DNA of 64,000 nt, from contig NC_089792.1 of the NCBI RefSeq assembly GCF_040412425.1, positions 22,114,861-22,178,860 on the forward strand. Direction: 5' to 3'. The notes under the pieces are model-generated. The model was not told where the DNA came from and did no database searches. It worked only from the letters and a program-made list of their open reading frames with translations. The stretch is from Macrobrachium rosenbergii (taxonomy: Eukaryota; Arthropoda; Malacostraca; Decapoda; Palaemonidae). This document shows positions 34,083 to 45,403 of the stretch, in pieces (the first letter of the stretch is position 1; every line of letters begins with the position of its first letter). A program made the translations under genes and the position numbers.

Positions 34083-37000
34083 AAAACACACTTTACAAAT
34101 ATATTACTACTGAATCTCGAAGAAAATATAATGAATTAAGTATTTATAGATAGGCCCGTGCTTAACAAAAACTGACTCTCATCATAATATTGCAATCATC
34201 CCTGTATTGTTCCTCACGATTTCCCTTGGATATCGCCCAAATTTGAAACACATTCTCTTATTAATTAAGACTGTATTTCCAATTAAGCATGAATTTTATT
34301 TCATTTTAGTGTAACAACATCAGTTATGGTATCACGGCAGGTTTTAAAGAAGGATGATCGATATTCTACTCTAAGCTGATGCTAGCAAAACTTCAATGAA
34401 TAATGTGGAGGTTGTTATTGCATTCTAGTATCAATGATTATAGGACTTCTACAGAATCTTTATGTTTTAATATTGTTGGAAATCTAGCAAGCAACACACG
34501 CGATGGCTTTAAAGTTCCACCCCCTTTCGTGAGTTGCCAGGTGTGGCATTTGAGTAATATGTGACCGTAGATTTAAGAAAACTGCATCTTCAGTTTTTTT
34601 TGCCGAGTATACTCGGTAGCTTTCTACGTCAGTTTATTTTCCTCATCACCTTCTCTGTTGTAGTATAATACATTGGAAACGCGTTTTGAATCTCGCGCAA
34701 GTTACCACTGTTGTTTAAATTCCCTTTGCCGCAAAACCTTAACATACAACCGGAGCCACAAGGAAATCGGGTTTTTAGTTAACGTCTCTATTTGAATTCA
34801 CATGTCCTGTTAAGCCCATTAAATAGAAATGACAACAGATACCATCAATAGTATCTGAAAAATGTCTATGCCTTCAGATATTGCAATACGATCCGAGAAT
34901 AGTACTAGAATTGAGGTAAAATGGATTGAAATAATGTCAAAATGTGGCAGGACATTATTGGAACCCGAGTCACATGAAGATGATGAAGTGACTCTGCAGT
35001 GCCTTCGCCGACATTCGCCAGTTACATCCTTGTTTAGTTAATCAGTTTACTCTGCCGTAGTGTTAACTAATATTTTCTTATTGACTGACAATGTACGTTC
35101 TTAGTTTTGAACAAACACATAAATAGCCCTTTTATTGGGAGATTGGTTAGTTTAAGACTGTATGTAAACACAACCAGCAAAATAGTGTTGTTATAGACAT
35201 TATTAGACACCAAGTTTAACCCATGAGGTGCAGCGAGATACCCTTAAACTAGACATTGCAGTCACTGCACTGCTAAATTTTACCGCAAAGTGAAAGGTTG
35301 TCCGAATTTTGAAGCTTCATTCAGGCGGTGTTGCTGAGATTAGACATGTTATAGAAAATCAGCCGTGACAAGTAAGAAATCTGAAGGATGTATAGAAATT
35401 GCCGCAAAAGATAACGTGAGTCACCCAGCAGTTTGTTGATACCCGCTATCGGGGCAGACGACCGTCAGTGCACCTCATGTTGTGCACTGTAGGCATTACA
35501 CCTTTTCTAATAGTATTTCGATGGCTTATCAAGAAATTACCATTACATGTTGTCGGGCAAGTGTATTTAACTCAGCAGTTGAATACTGGCTATCCTGGAA
35601 TGGCATCGCGCATCCGCGGTGTCATAGGGGAGCTTGTAAAAATTGGAGTTTCCTTCACTTGGGGGTTTCCAGGTTGCTGCCCCCCCCCCCCCAGCTAAAT
35701 AACACAGCATGCTAGGTTAGGTTAGGTTAGGGTATGATAGGTTAGTATGGTTCCTTTTATAATAGTTTCCTTAGCCAATCCCTTCTTAAACATATGGCTT
35801 CCTGATGACTTGAGAATGTGCTGAACCATTCCATAATAAAAACATCGCGGTCCGGTCTTTCTAACTATCATTTACAAAACCCCACATTCCGTAAGGGTTC
35901 CCAACCACGTTGGGTAGATATGAGGTTAATATTAATTTACCGACAATAAACACACCACCTCCTTCATCAGCAGAACTAAAAGTATAGGAAAAATGAGTTT
36001 GCTTAGGTTTTCCTCAATTTCTGTTTAAGCGCTCAGTGACCTCATAGGTCCAGTGCTTTGGTCTAAATTCATATTCAATCAATCAGTCGGTCAATTTGTT
36101 GATAGAAATAATGGGGCCAGGACAGATTCATAGCCAAAATTGTATTCCATACTCATTTTAAAATTTTTGATTATGATGACTGAACTTGACATAGGATAGC
36201 CTAAGACTAGAGTGCAACTCAATGACAATCTCCCTAGGCCAGTGGCTTTGAGTTGAAGTTCAGTGGCTTAGGCAAGCCTATGCCTAACCAGAAGGGAGGC
36301 CATTCATTCACTTCTTTGTAAATGAGTTTAGTTTAATACATCAGTCTGTCTCGGTTAGGTTTTTAAGATACAAAATTTGAAAAGGAAACGTCCTAAATAG
36401 GCTAACTAATATGCTAACTTTTTCATAGGCCAAGGCTAGTGTAATTAAAACCAAGACTAAGAGTATCCCTGTACCTAGGGAAAATGTGACTGGTAATTCA
36501 ACATAAGCAGTATTGAATTAAGTGTTGCTATTAAAGCTAGTAAATTTTGCTTTAATACCACAGCCATGCTCATGAGTACATTTTTTAGCACTAGCTCTTT
36601 GGGAATGAAAGCTAAAACATCAAAAAGACTGGAAGTATCTCTGTAACAGTGAATTTGAGATAGATTTTAGTATGAATTTCATATTAGGGAGATTTAAAGA
36701 TCACAGAATTTAAAATCCAGTATCAGGTTACGATATTAAGTAAAATACCGTAATGCTAGACTAACTTAGTGAAGTATTGTCATAATTAGTTTGTCTAGCA
36801 ATTCTAAGAAAGCTCTGTACCTTATTTTGTGGTTTTTGTTTTGAAAATCACTAGAGCACTTATTAATTGATTGACAGAAATGTGAGGAACTTATATATAA
36901 AACTAATAAAGAGAAATAATGATCATTGAAGCAACCCCCTTTTATTAAATGATTATGGGGGACCGCAGCGGGAAAGCAGGGGATTTTGGTGGGGGGAACA

Positions 37001-37090
37001 CCAAACGAGTGAATTTCAAAATACAATAAATAATCTAACCTAACCAAGGTTGCCACAACCTTACCTAGTTAGGGAGGTGTGCCCCCCCCC
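34083..37090. other. No recognised gene
   Basis: Probably unique intergenic or intronic DNA. A poly-C run is at 35682-35693 and four TTAGG units at 35713-35732. A phrase AGCGCTCAGTGACCTCATAG (about 36029) looks like short dispersed-repeat wording, but I cannot place it. Confidence 0.35.
35713..35732. repeat. Interstitial TTAGG telomere-type repeats
   Basis: About four TAGGT units. TTAGG is the arthropod telomere motif. A similar short run is at 50819-50836. Confidence 0.7.
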
Positions 37091-37320
37091 TGGAATGGAA
37101 CCAGGTAAAATTTTATAAGTTGCCAATATAAAATAATACCATGTAACCTTGGGGTGTTTACTGTGGTTATAATTTTACCATATTAGTTATGGAGGGGGAA
37201 GGTGGTCGGTATTGTCTTACCTTATAAGTTGTAATTTGATGAAGAGCTCTTTTCAAAAATGTAGGTTACAATTTCATATTGTGTATTGGCAACTTATAAA
37301 ATAATACCTGGAACCATACC
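37091..37320. repeat. Inverted repeat with ~34-bp arms
   Basis: GGAACCAGGTA...TTTTATAAGTTGCCAAT (37094-37127) is inverted as ATTGGCAACTTATAAAATA...ACCTGGAACC (about 37282-37317), with a ~155-bp loop. Possibly a small foldback element; no target duplication recognised. Confidence 0.65.
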
Positions 37321-37359
37321 AAATGTAGCCTGGTGTACAATAAATTAAAATAATGTACA

Positions 37360-37366
37360 GTATATA

Positions 37367-37406
<40 letters not shown>
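37360..37406. repeat. (TA)n microsatellite
   Basis: TA tract with one interruption, framed by ACAGTATATA and TATACTGTAT. Confidence 0.95.
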
Positions 37407-38417
37407 TGTATATAAAAAGTCTTGGACAACTGTGAAGAACTAGGCTATATGCCGGCCTGTCAGTGGCACTTCCGCTGTAGGTGCATTTGTGTCGACATTG
37501 GACAGTGTAGTTGTCTGATACATGCATGTGTGTTTTCCTAACCATGATCAGGATTTAAGTGCATGGAGACAGTGTGATTGCATATGTTTGTGGCACTCCC
37601 TAATGGTATATTATCAGGGGATAGACTCTTGCAGGGGGACTTCATTTTGAGACTGGGTCTGATTTGGTTAGTGGTGCAGTGTTGAAGAACTGCCACTGGA
37701 AAATCTGTTATTTGTCGCCATAGAAAGTGAGTACCATAACTCATTAACACATATCTTTTCCAGACATTTTGTGGAAAGACTCAGTTGTGCTGCAGTGAAA
37801 TTCCTCTGTTTCCATTATGGATTTTCCTGTTCAGTTTTCCATTGTACATTTTTCTGTTTTGAATAGGAATGTCATGTAACACCATTTCAGGTTTTAATAT
37901 GTGATATGCTTCTTTCAACAGGAATTCTGGTTTTGTCCTCTGAGGACGAATATTTTGGAAGTGGTGTTTATTCTTTTACATACTATATGTCATTTATTGT
38001 GTTCTAGAATAATTATGACCTTATTACTTTGTTTGGTGACCAGGGTGTTAGTCACTAGTATTAGTTGGTCTCGAATCATTAATCTGAATGTTTGTGAATC
38101 AGAATTTCCTCTAGTGATGATTTCCATTTGTAGGGGGTGGAACTCACTCCATTTCATGATCGTAGCTTTTGCTGAATCACTTTTGATTAAATTTGCAAAT
38201 GAAGTCTAGTTTTGTATACCAGGGTTTAATTCCTGTAGGCCTTCGTTTAAGAATAGATTCAGTGAGAGAAGTCGTTGAGGGAGAAGGAATCTGCTGACCC
38301 AGGATGAGCCACAGCTACCAGAGACATCTTAGGAAAGTAAGATGTTTGATCCTGTTCTTAAAAGAGGTATAGCAATAAAAGATAGCCCTATTTGACCTAG
38401 GAATAGGGTCATTTAAC

Positions 38418-38418
<1 letters not shown>
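37407..38418. other. No recognised gene
   Basis: T-rich sequence. A 102-codon plus-strand frame (37901-38209) has no known motif. Confidence 0.35.

Positions 38419-38503
<85 letters not shown>
38419..38503. repeat. (TA)n microsatellite
   Basis: About 42 uninterrupted TA units. Confidence 0.97.
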
Positions 38504-38506
<3 letters not shown>

Positions 38507-38824
38507 TTATGATTTAACCTGGGGAAATGCTTATCATGAGCCAGTTATAGACTCTTAAATGAATGATCTTGTTACTTACCTCTATTTTTGTATAAAATCT
38601 GGCTGCTGTTGATTCAGGAAATCGTAAAAACAAGAAAAAAGGGGGAATTTACCTGAGCTGAGGGCCTGTACTCACAAAGTATTTGTAAGTAAACATGTTA
38701 GTGTATGTTTAAAATTACGTGTATTTGCATGAAGTGAACTATCAGAAGATGAAATGGACTAATCAGGCAGGCAAGGCCTGAGAGGTTAATTATAACTGGG
38801 AAAGCTTGAAGTTGTATCTGTTGT

Positions 38825-38993
38825 TGTGACGATGCTGATACAAGGCACAGTCAAGAGAGATTTCCACGGCTAACAAACCCTCTGTAAACGGAGAGATTCG
38901 TGGATTAAAAGCAGTAAGGATGCAGTAAAACATGCACAGGACAAGGCGAGTACAGGGTGCCAAGAAGCCATGGACACATGATTTTATGTAATT
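38825..38993 (+). repeat. Retroelement 5'-region segment X, plus orientation
   Basis: TGTGACGATGCTGATACAAG, GGCACAGTCAAGAGAGATTT and ATGATTTTATGTAATT recur inverted at 42957-43128 (about 170 bp, roughly 85% identical by eye). It runs straight into the tandem array at 39000. Probably LTR or leader sequence of the Gag-bearing element family nearby. Confidence 0.75.
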
Positions 38994-39059
38994 TGTGATG
39001 AGCCCCTAAAAATTGTTCCTATAAATAGAAGTTACGCTCTCTAAGACATTCTAACTCGT

Positions 39060-39665
39060 TCCTACAAATACAAATAACGTCCTCCAACATGCCCTTAACC
39101 GTTCATTCAGATGTCCTCCGAGATGCCCTAATCATTCCATTCCTCCTGAACACCCTCAAGCCCTCCGAGATGCCCTTAACGGTTCATTGCGAACACACCA
39201 TGTTCTCTGAGACACCCTAATCATTCTGTTCGTCCCGAACACCGTCAAGTCCTCCGAGATGCCCTTAATGGTTCATTTAGAACATCCTACATCCTCCGAG
39301 ACGCCCTAATCATTCCGTTCATTCCAAACAACAGCAAGTCCGCCGAGATGCCCTTAACTGTTTATCAAGAACACCCCACATCCTCCGAGACACCCTAATC
39401 ATTCTGTTCGTTCCAAACGGCCTCAATTCCTCCGAGACACCCTTAACCGCTCATTGAGAACACTCCACGTCCTCTGAGATGCCCTAATCACTCTGTTCAT
39501 TTGGAATATCCTCAAGTCCTCCAAGACGCCCTTGACCGTTCATTGAGAACACCTTATGTCCTCTGAGATGCCCTAAGCCATTCATTCTGAACATCCTATG
39601 TCCTCTGTGACGCCTTAATTCATTCATTGAGAACACCCTACGTCCTCTGAGATGCCCTAGGACAG
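39060..39665 (+). repeat. Tandem array A, 42-47-bp subunits
   Basis: About 14 subunits, each starting CCTC(C/T)GAGA(T/C)GCCCT, alternate between a ~42-bp type (..TTAACCGTTCATTGAGAACAC) and a ~47-bp type (..AATCATTCTGTTCGTCCCGAA), giving a dimer of about 89 bp. Flank 38990-39060 is shared, inverted, with 47715-47790. Not a CRISPR: subunits are wholly diverged repeats with no constant-repeat and variable-spacer pattern. Confidence 0.9.
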
Positions 39666-40049
39666 ACAGTCTTTCCCTTTCACGGACTCGGGGTTTAAGT
39701 TATGAGGGAATAACAAAGAAGGCAAATGATAATGTTAATGAAGAAATGATGATAAATATGCTGAAATTATACTCTTTAGCCTACAAAAAAAATGGCTTAG
39801 GTTTATCCTTTTGCACAAGGGGCTTCAAAAGAGTCATAGGACTTACAAAATTGGGATGTCTGTCAATTGCACTCTGCATTGGCAGAGTGGGAAGCAAGGT
39901 AAAATATAAGCCTTTGTGAGGTGTAAAATAATATGATTAATTGAACAAAATAATGAAAGGGAAAATGCTTAAGGAAGAGAATAAATCACAGAGTTATAAG
40001 AAAAATAAACAGGTGAGGAAACCTGCTACCCTCTTGTGGATAGAGGTGC

Positions 40050-40739
40050 CAAGGAACTTCGTAGGATAAAAGGGTGGCACTGTGCCAAATTTGCACTGGT
40101 GCCAGGAGAGCTCAGCAGCTCTCTTCAAGCTGCCTGACGTTACCCATGCCCGTGATTTCTGCCTCAGATCTCTTTAGGTTGATGGTTCTCCTTGGTAGGG
40201 GAATTGGTCGAACCGAGTCCAAGGAGGACATTAGATTGCCACCTGTGTCGGCTTCTGTGGCTGCCGAATCAGGGCATTCATTGCAGGCTCTATCCCAAGT
40301 TACCGCTGTTCTGTGAGTTCATCGGCCATTTGAGACACGGCAGAATCCTTACCCATGGTCATGTCTGCGGGGGACCGAGAAAGAGAGGGCATGATGGGCT
40401 CGCAGGTTACCATGACCAGCTCAGGCACGGGTTGCGAGACCGCATCTTCGGTTGAGCTTCCGCTGTGGTTGGAAGGATCCATCTCTCTTACCGACGCTGG
40501 TAGCGGAGCCAGGCTGGGAGAAGAGAGGGGATCCTGATTGGGATCTCATGAATGGAGGTCAGGGGCATGCTCTGGTGCTGGCACTAAGGCAGGGTCAGAC
40601 ACCATTATTTGATTTGGAATTTGCTCGTCGTCTGGGACGGATGGAGCTTGGCACTGCTCAGTGCATGCAAGTGGCACTGGCAGAGATTGGGAATTGAGTT
40701 TGGAATCTCCTGGAGGGAGATCTATTTGGGGCCCTGGCA
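40050..40739 (-). pseudogene. Pro/Ser-rich spacer after the Gag-protease remnant
   Basis: The minus strand continues downstream of the protease-like region with short Pro/Val/Ala-rich frames (such as 40764-40546, PGPAPVLVPGPQ) and stops in every frame. It looks like decayed polyprotein spacer. Reverse transcriptase is not reached. Confidence 0.45.
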
Positions 40740-42110
40740 CTAGCACTGGGGCAGGGCCGGGCACTGGAGTGGGATCTGGGATCGATCATGCTGGAGGGGC
40801 CCACTGCACATCATATTCAGGTGGCACTGGCATTGTAATGAGTGTAGGCGTTTGAGACTTACTAGTGCCTGTTGAATGATTTTGGGGATTTGGACCCCTG
40901 GATTGCTGTAACTTAATTGGGGACTGGAGTCCTGTCCCAGGAGGATGTCATAATCTCCAGGAATATAGCTTGCTACAGCAAGATTGAAAATTTTGGATCT
41001 ATGATGTCTTGTGACTCCCAACTGAACAGTAGGGAGTATCATTTTAAATTGGTGGATACCCTCAATTGTGAAAAGTTTATGTTGGTTAACGATAGCTCCA
41101 TAGGGAACTTTGTCTTCCCTTATGAAGAAAATTTGCATGCCAGAGTTATCAAATGCCTTGACCTGGCGTGCAGGGTAGTTACTACGAGGAGGTGCCACAT
41201 ATATGGGACCCTCGGCTGGAGGGCCTAAGGACTTGAGATTTGTAACTGCCAAGGCAATAGCAGGAGTACTTGATTTATTATTAGGGCATTTTGCCCATGT
41301 GGGAGAGTGGTCATAAACTTTGCAAGCCGTGCAATAGCTCTGACTATAATCCCTTCGTGGCACTGCCCCTGTGGAGGGAGCAGGCTTGTTAGTTGGTGGA
41401 TTCCCAGGCGAGGGTTTGTTTCGGCACTGCTTAGTGGAATGTCCTGCTTTTTTTCAGAACCCACACACAATGGGCTTCTGCGACTGCCCATTCTTGGGCG
41501 GAGTGGTGCCGGAGTTAAAAGAAGGAGGGCATATTTTATGTCCCAAGGAACTTGCATGGTCGTGGTGGGTGTCCCATGTGTCGGCAATGCGACAGCACTC
41601 CGCTAGAGTTGTGGGCACTTTTTCGCATACATGGGTGGCTAGGGCGGAAGGGGTGCAATATAAAAAATTTTCAATCTTGAACCGCTCGAGGATGTCCTCG
41701 GCGGTGGAGACTCCCAGGTACTCTAGCCATTTAGAGAGGGCCCTATCTGATTGATACTCCCGGTCAGACCAGGTCTGTCCTGCTTCTTTTATCTGGCCTC
41801 TCCAGTGCTGCTTCCAGTGTTCAGGGGTGATTTCATACGCCTTTGTGATCGCCTGGGGCACTTCCACCCATTTCCCTCGATCCACCTCAGGGAGGGTGTT
41901 GAAAGCAATTAGACCCTTTCCTTCGAGGAATTTTCCCAAGAGTAGGGAGACTTCGGCGGGAGCGAGTGGGTAGGCACTAAGGACCCTTTCTGCCCGATCG
42001 AGCCACACCTCGGGCTTGGCCTCGGTCCACTTGGGCATAAAAGTATGAGCCTGATTGAGGGTAGATTCACCCGGGGCTGGAGAGGAGCTGGCAGTGCCAG
42101 TTTGAACCAT
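40740..42110 (-). pseudogene. LTR-retrotransposon Gag plus retropepsin-like region, one in-frame stop
   Basis: One reading frame of about 457 codons is interrupted only by TGA at 41456-41454. Domains in order: a SCAN-like Gag capsid (about residues 28-190; PEVWLDRAERVL, YEITPEHWKQHWRGQ, TPSALATHVCEKVPTTLAEC); a first CCHC knuckle with CGF, then the stop, KKAGHSTKQC, where the stop replaces the second Cys; a second knuckle CTACKVYDHSPTWAKC; then a retropepsin-like part with AFDNSGMQIFFI and YDILLGQD. Relatives have DSG or DTG at the active site, so the catalytic Asp appears replaced by Asn. An upstream Lys/Glu-rich coiled coil (42111-42395) is frame-disrupted. Established: Gag packages element RNA, and the protease matures Gag-Pol. 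Most similar to Ty3/gypsy-type elements. Two lesions make it inactive. Confidence 0.8.
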
Positions 42111-42480
42111 CTGTAGCTCATGGGCCCACTGCCTTTCCTCCCTTTCGAGCCTATCCTTTTGTTCTTGTTCTTTCTCCTGTCTTGCGTGTTCTTCTCTTGC
42201 AAGTCTATCCAGCCTATCTTGTTCTTCCTTCTCCTCTTTCTCCTGTTCCTCCTTTGCGAGTTTATCTAGCCTATCTTGCTCTTCTCCTTTCTCCCCTGTT
42301 CTTCCTTTGCGAGTTTATCTAGCCTATCTTGCTCTTCCTTCATCGCCTTTCTTTCCTTCTCCCTATCCTGCCGTTCTGCCTCTCTGTTCTTGATGAACGA
42401 TGTTTAATATGTTTGAATAAGATCTGGTGTGTTCTTGATGAACGAATTTTAATGTCTGAATAAGACTTGGGTTGTTCTTA
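42111..42480 (-). pseudogene. Gag N-terminal coiled coil and array-like leader
   Basis: Glu/Lys/Arg-rich repeats (EEQDRLDKLAKEEQ-like, about 42395-42130 minus) match the plus-strand Gag copy at 44230-44400. Just upstream, 42390-42480 has two units with GTTCATCAAGAACA, like the array A/B subunits. This places the array in the element's 5' leader. Confidence 0.6.
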
Positions 42481-42518
42481 CCAGAGAAGCCCAGCCCTTC
42501 CTCCGCCACCATTTCTTG

Positions 42519-42806
42519 CTGAAAAAAAAGTATACCTTAGTATTACCAGACCACTGAGCTGATTAACAGCTCTCCTAGGGCTGGCCCGAAGGATTAGACT
42601 TATTTTACATGGCTAAGAACCAATTGGTTACTTAGCAACGGGACCTACAGCTTATTGTGGAATCCGAACCACATTATAGCGAGAAATTAATTTCTATCAC
42701 CAGAAATAAATTCCTCTAACTCTTCATCAGCCGGCCGGGGGAATCGAACTCCAGCCCATTGAGTGACAGTCTGAAATTCAACCGACTCAGCCAACGAAGG
42801 GCTTCT
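42519..42806 (-). mobile_element. tRNA-derived SINE, complete copy
   Basis: On the minus strand: head TTGGCTGAGTCGGTTGA (A box) and GGAGTTCGATTCCC (B box), the pol III internal promoter; then a body with GTGGTTCGGATTCCACAATA, GGTCCCGTTGCTAAGTAACC and GGCCAGCCCTAGGAGAGCTG; and a 3' tail near AAGGTATACTTTTTTTT. The same family occurs at 61683-61952 (plus) and 59247-59350 (minus, partial). It is inserted in the leader of the Gag element, so it is younger than that element. I cannot give it a family name. Confidence 0.85.
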
Positions 42807-42956
42807 CCTCTACAAGGTAAAGTGATCTGTTGCAAAGGTTCTTCCCGTCAGTCACACTGTTTTAACTAAACCTCCTATTTCCATTTCTAAGTACCTGTAT
42901 TTCCGGATCAATCTTGCCTTGTTAGGGCAGGGTTAAGCAAACACCTGTGTTTAAAT

Positions 42957-43128
42957 AATTACATAAAATCGTGTGTTCAAGGCTTCTTGGCATCCTCAGT
43001 ACTCGCCTTCTCCTATGTATATTTTACTGCGTCCTTACGGGCTTTTAATTCGTGAATCTCTCCGTTTACAGAGGGTTTGTTAGTGGTGGAAATCTCTCTT
43101 GACTGTGCCTTGTATCAGCATCGTCACA
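42957..43128 (-). repeat. Retroelement 5'-region segment X, minus orientation
   Basis: Inverted copy of 38825-38993. On the minus strand it precedes the leader, the SINE and the Gag remnant, consistent with LTR or 5' leader sequence of the element at 42110-40740. Confidence 0.75.
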
Positions 43129-44059
43129 CTGACAGATATACCTCTAAATAAACCATAAGCAGAATAATATGTTTGTTGCCAGGTGAGTACCAGACGACCT
43201 TGAGTTGTCAGTTAATGTGCAAACCCAAGTGGTTACTGTCCTTTTCAGGGCACATGCAAGGAAGGCTAAAAATTGGGAAAGGCAAATTCCTAAGCAAGTG
43301 ACTTAGGCAAACAGTGCCCGTGTATAATAGAATTAAGTTTTGAACCTACACTAGATTGAAGGAAAAGGCTCTTATTAGGGTTGGCAAAATACACACATTT
43401 ATCAGTGTAACTTGCAAATAATATAATTTTAACTTATCCGTCTCTCGACGATGAACTTACCACTTCTATAGAAATAAATAGAAGCGTACTTCTAAAAACG
43501 GCTGGTTTCTAAACCACCAATTTGCATCAGTACGTAAACCTTACCCCCTCTGCGCCAGCAACCCAGTGTCTCTCCAAGCTTTTTTTTTTTTTTTAGTTTT
43601 ACGCTATGTCCTTTCTTTTTTAATTTTTTTTGTCGGGGTTATTATTCTAAGAGTGTCACGATGCTCACTGAGTTCCCGAACCTAAAACGAATTGCGACTT
43701 CCCTAAAAGGAAATTTTTTTCCTTATCACAAGAAAAGCCAAATTCTCGGGAATGGGCAAACACTCCCCGAACCAAAGCCTAAGATTCATGCAGTAACCGG
43801 CCAAGCCCATGCATGAATCTGAAACCACATCCTGTGAGACAACAATGAAAAAAAGGTTCCCTACGAACAAATCATGTCCTACGAGGCGAACCAAAAAGCC
43901 CCAACATTCATGCAATAGCCAGCCGAGTCCATGCGTGAAATAGAATACAATTTACGTATTTCGAGACACATTAAAAACCAGTTCATCACAAACAAACTTA
44001 GGTCTTTTCAGACATACTGATTTTCTAAAGGGTCACATCCATATAAGCGTTATCTCAAG
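43129..44059. other. No recognised gene
   Basis: Homopolymer T runs at about 43581-43630. Two related phrases (ATTCATGCAGTAACCGGCCA and ATTCATGCAATAGCCAGCCG, about 43783 and 43907) suggest a ~125-bp imperfect tandem repeat in 43700-43950. Confidence 0.4.
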
Positions 44060-44580
44060 ATGTCTATGACATCCAGAACCCAACAAAATGAAGACTTCAA
44101 GTGCTATATGTCCACTGGAAAGGACACGGGACTGTCAGGACAATCCCTGAGGGAGTCGGTCCAAGGGAGAATGGACGATGCCAAGGCGGAGAGAGAGGCC
44201 GAAAGAAAGGCAAAGAAGGAAGAGCGCTCGATAAAAGTGCGAAGGAAGAACAAGACAGAAAGGAGAGGAAGGAAGAACAAGAAAGAAAGGAGAAGGAAGA
44301 ACAAGAGAGAAAGGACAAGAAGGAAGAGCAAGATAGGCTGGATAGACTTGCAAGGGAAGAACAAGAAAGAAAGAAAGGATAGGCTCAAAAGGGAGGAAAA
44401 GCAGTGGGCCCATGAGTTACAGATGGCCCAAATTGGCACTGCCAGCTCCTCTCCAGCCCCAGCGAATCCGCCCTCACTCAGGCTCATACCTTTATGCCCA
44501 AGTGGACTGAGGCCGAGCCCAAGGTGTGGCTCGATCGGGCAGAAAAGGACCTTAGCACCTACCCACTCGCGGCCATCTTG
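44060..44580 (+). pseudogene. Gag N-terminal fragment, plus orientation
   Basis: MSMTSRTQQNEDFKCYMSTG, then TGLSGQSLRESVQGRMDDAK and a long Glu/Lys/Arg coiled coil. It shifts frame near 44222 (continuing as KEEQERKEKEEQERKDK) and again by 44470, where SSPAPANP moves to AHTFMPKWTEAEPKVWLDRA. It stops at about 44580 (AAILNSQW then stop), where unrelated sequence starts. The N-terminus aligns with the intact Gag at 50100 (ENYKAFMKLGTAAGLTG) and the C-part with the minus-strand copy at 42080. A third, truncated and frameshifted family member. Confidence 0.75.
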
Positions 44581-44677
44581 AACTCACAGTGGTAGTAAAC
44601 AAACGCATGTGGCTTTGTTTACATTTTTCACTAGCGGCCGCGACCTTGAACTGTCATTCCACATCACTTTCATATTA

Positions 44678-45401
44678 TAGTCTGTTTTTTCCCATCTGTC
44701 CACCCACCTGTGGTGCTCGCGCATGGTAACACTGCATTCCGGGCTTTAAATAGTTACGCTATGTGTGTAAGTTTTAGGTAAATAAAAGGATATCTGGGTG
44801 TACATTTGCAACTGAAAAGTGTTTTAATCATTTACTGTATGCGAATTACACCGTTAATATTCGAAATAGGATATTGTTATTATTGTTGAATGTAAGCCAG
44901 ATGTTAGTGGCGGAAAAAACTGCTTCTCTCGCTGTTCACTACGGCAAGATGTCAACTTTATTGGACCACACCTACTCTGCTACTAAGCTACGTGTTACTT
45001 CATATAGTATCTGGCTAAAACGCACTTTATAAAAATTAAAAGTATATACTGATATACTTACGTGTAATGAAGTAACACGTAGCTTAGTAGCAGAGTGGGC
45101 GTGGTCCAATAAAATTGACATCTTGCCATAGTGAACTTATGGAGAAGCAATTTTCCCGCCACTGTGTCTGGCTGTTCCATTCGCTAGACCGAAAAGGCAG
45201 CTTTCATTCAACCTATTTCGAATATTAACGGTGTAATTCGCTTACAGTAAATTATTAAAACACTTTTCAGTTGCAAATGGACACCCAGATATCCTTTTAT
45301 TCACCTAAAACTTACACATAGCGTAACTATTTAAAGCCCGGACGCAGTGTTATCATGCGCGACCACCACAGGCTGGTGGACAGATGGAAAAAAACAGACT
45401 A
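44678..45401. mobile_element. Foldback element with ~330-bp inverted arms, TA target site
   Basis: Left arm 44678-45002 and right arm 45068-45401 are inverted copies around a ~65-bp centre. Ends TAGTCTGTTTTTTCCCATCT and AGATGGAAAAAAACAGACTA; flanking TA at 44676-44677 and 45402-45403. Matched internal landmarks: AAAGGATATCTGGGTGT, TTGCAACTGAAAAGTGTTTT, CACCGTTAATATTCGAAATA, AAGATGTCAA, TAAGCTACGTGTTACTTCA. The right arm carries a short extra insertion (about 45168-45205). Non-coding; arms about 85-90% identical by eye. Confidence 0.9.
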
Positions 45402-45403
45402 TA

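Noticed and set aside
35713..35732. Telomere or chromosome end
   Set aside because: Only about four TTAGG units within ordinary sequence; interstitial or chance.
39060..39665. CRISPR-like array
   Set aside because: No constant repeat alternating with unrelated spacers; every subunit is a diverged copy of the same sequence, and the genome is eukaryotic.
41225..41754. Other frames overlapping the Gag-protease remnant (plus 41307-41606, 41371-41754; minus 41225-41587)
   Set aside because: Shadow frames; only the minus frame 42110-40740 carries Gag, knuckle and protease motifs.
44097..44487. Minus-strand frames rich in Ser, Leu and Phe
   Set aside because: They are the complement of the Lys/Glu-rich Gag coiled coil on the plus strand.
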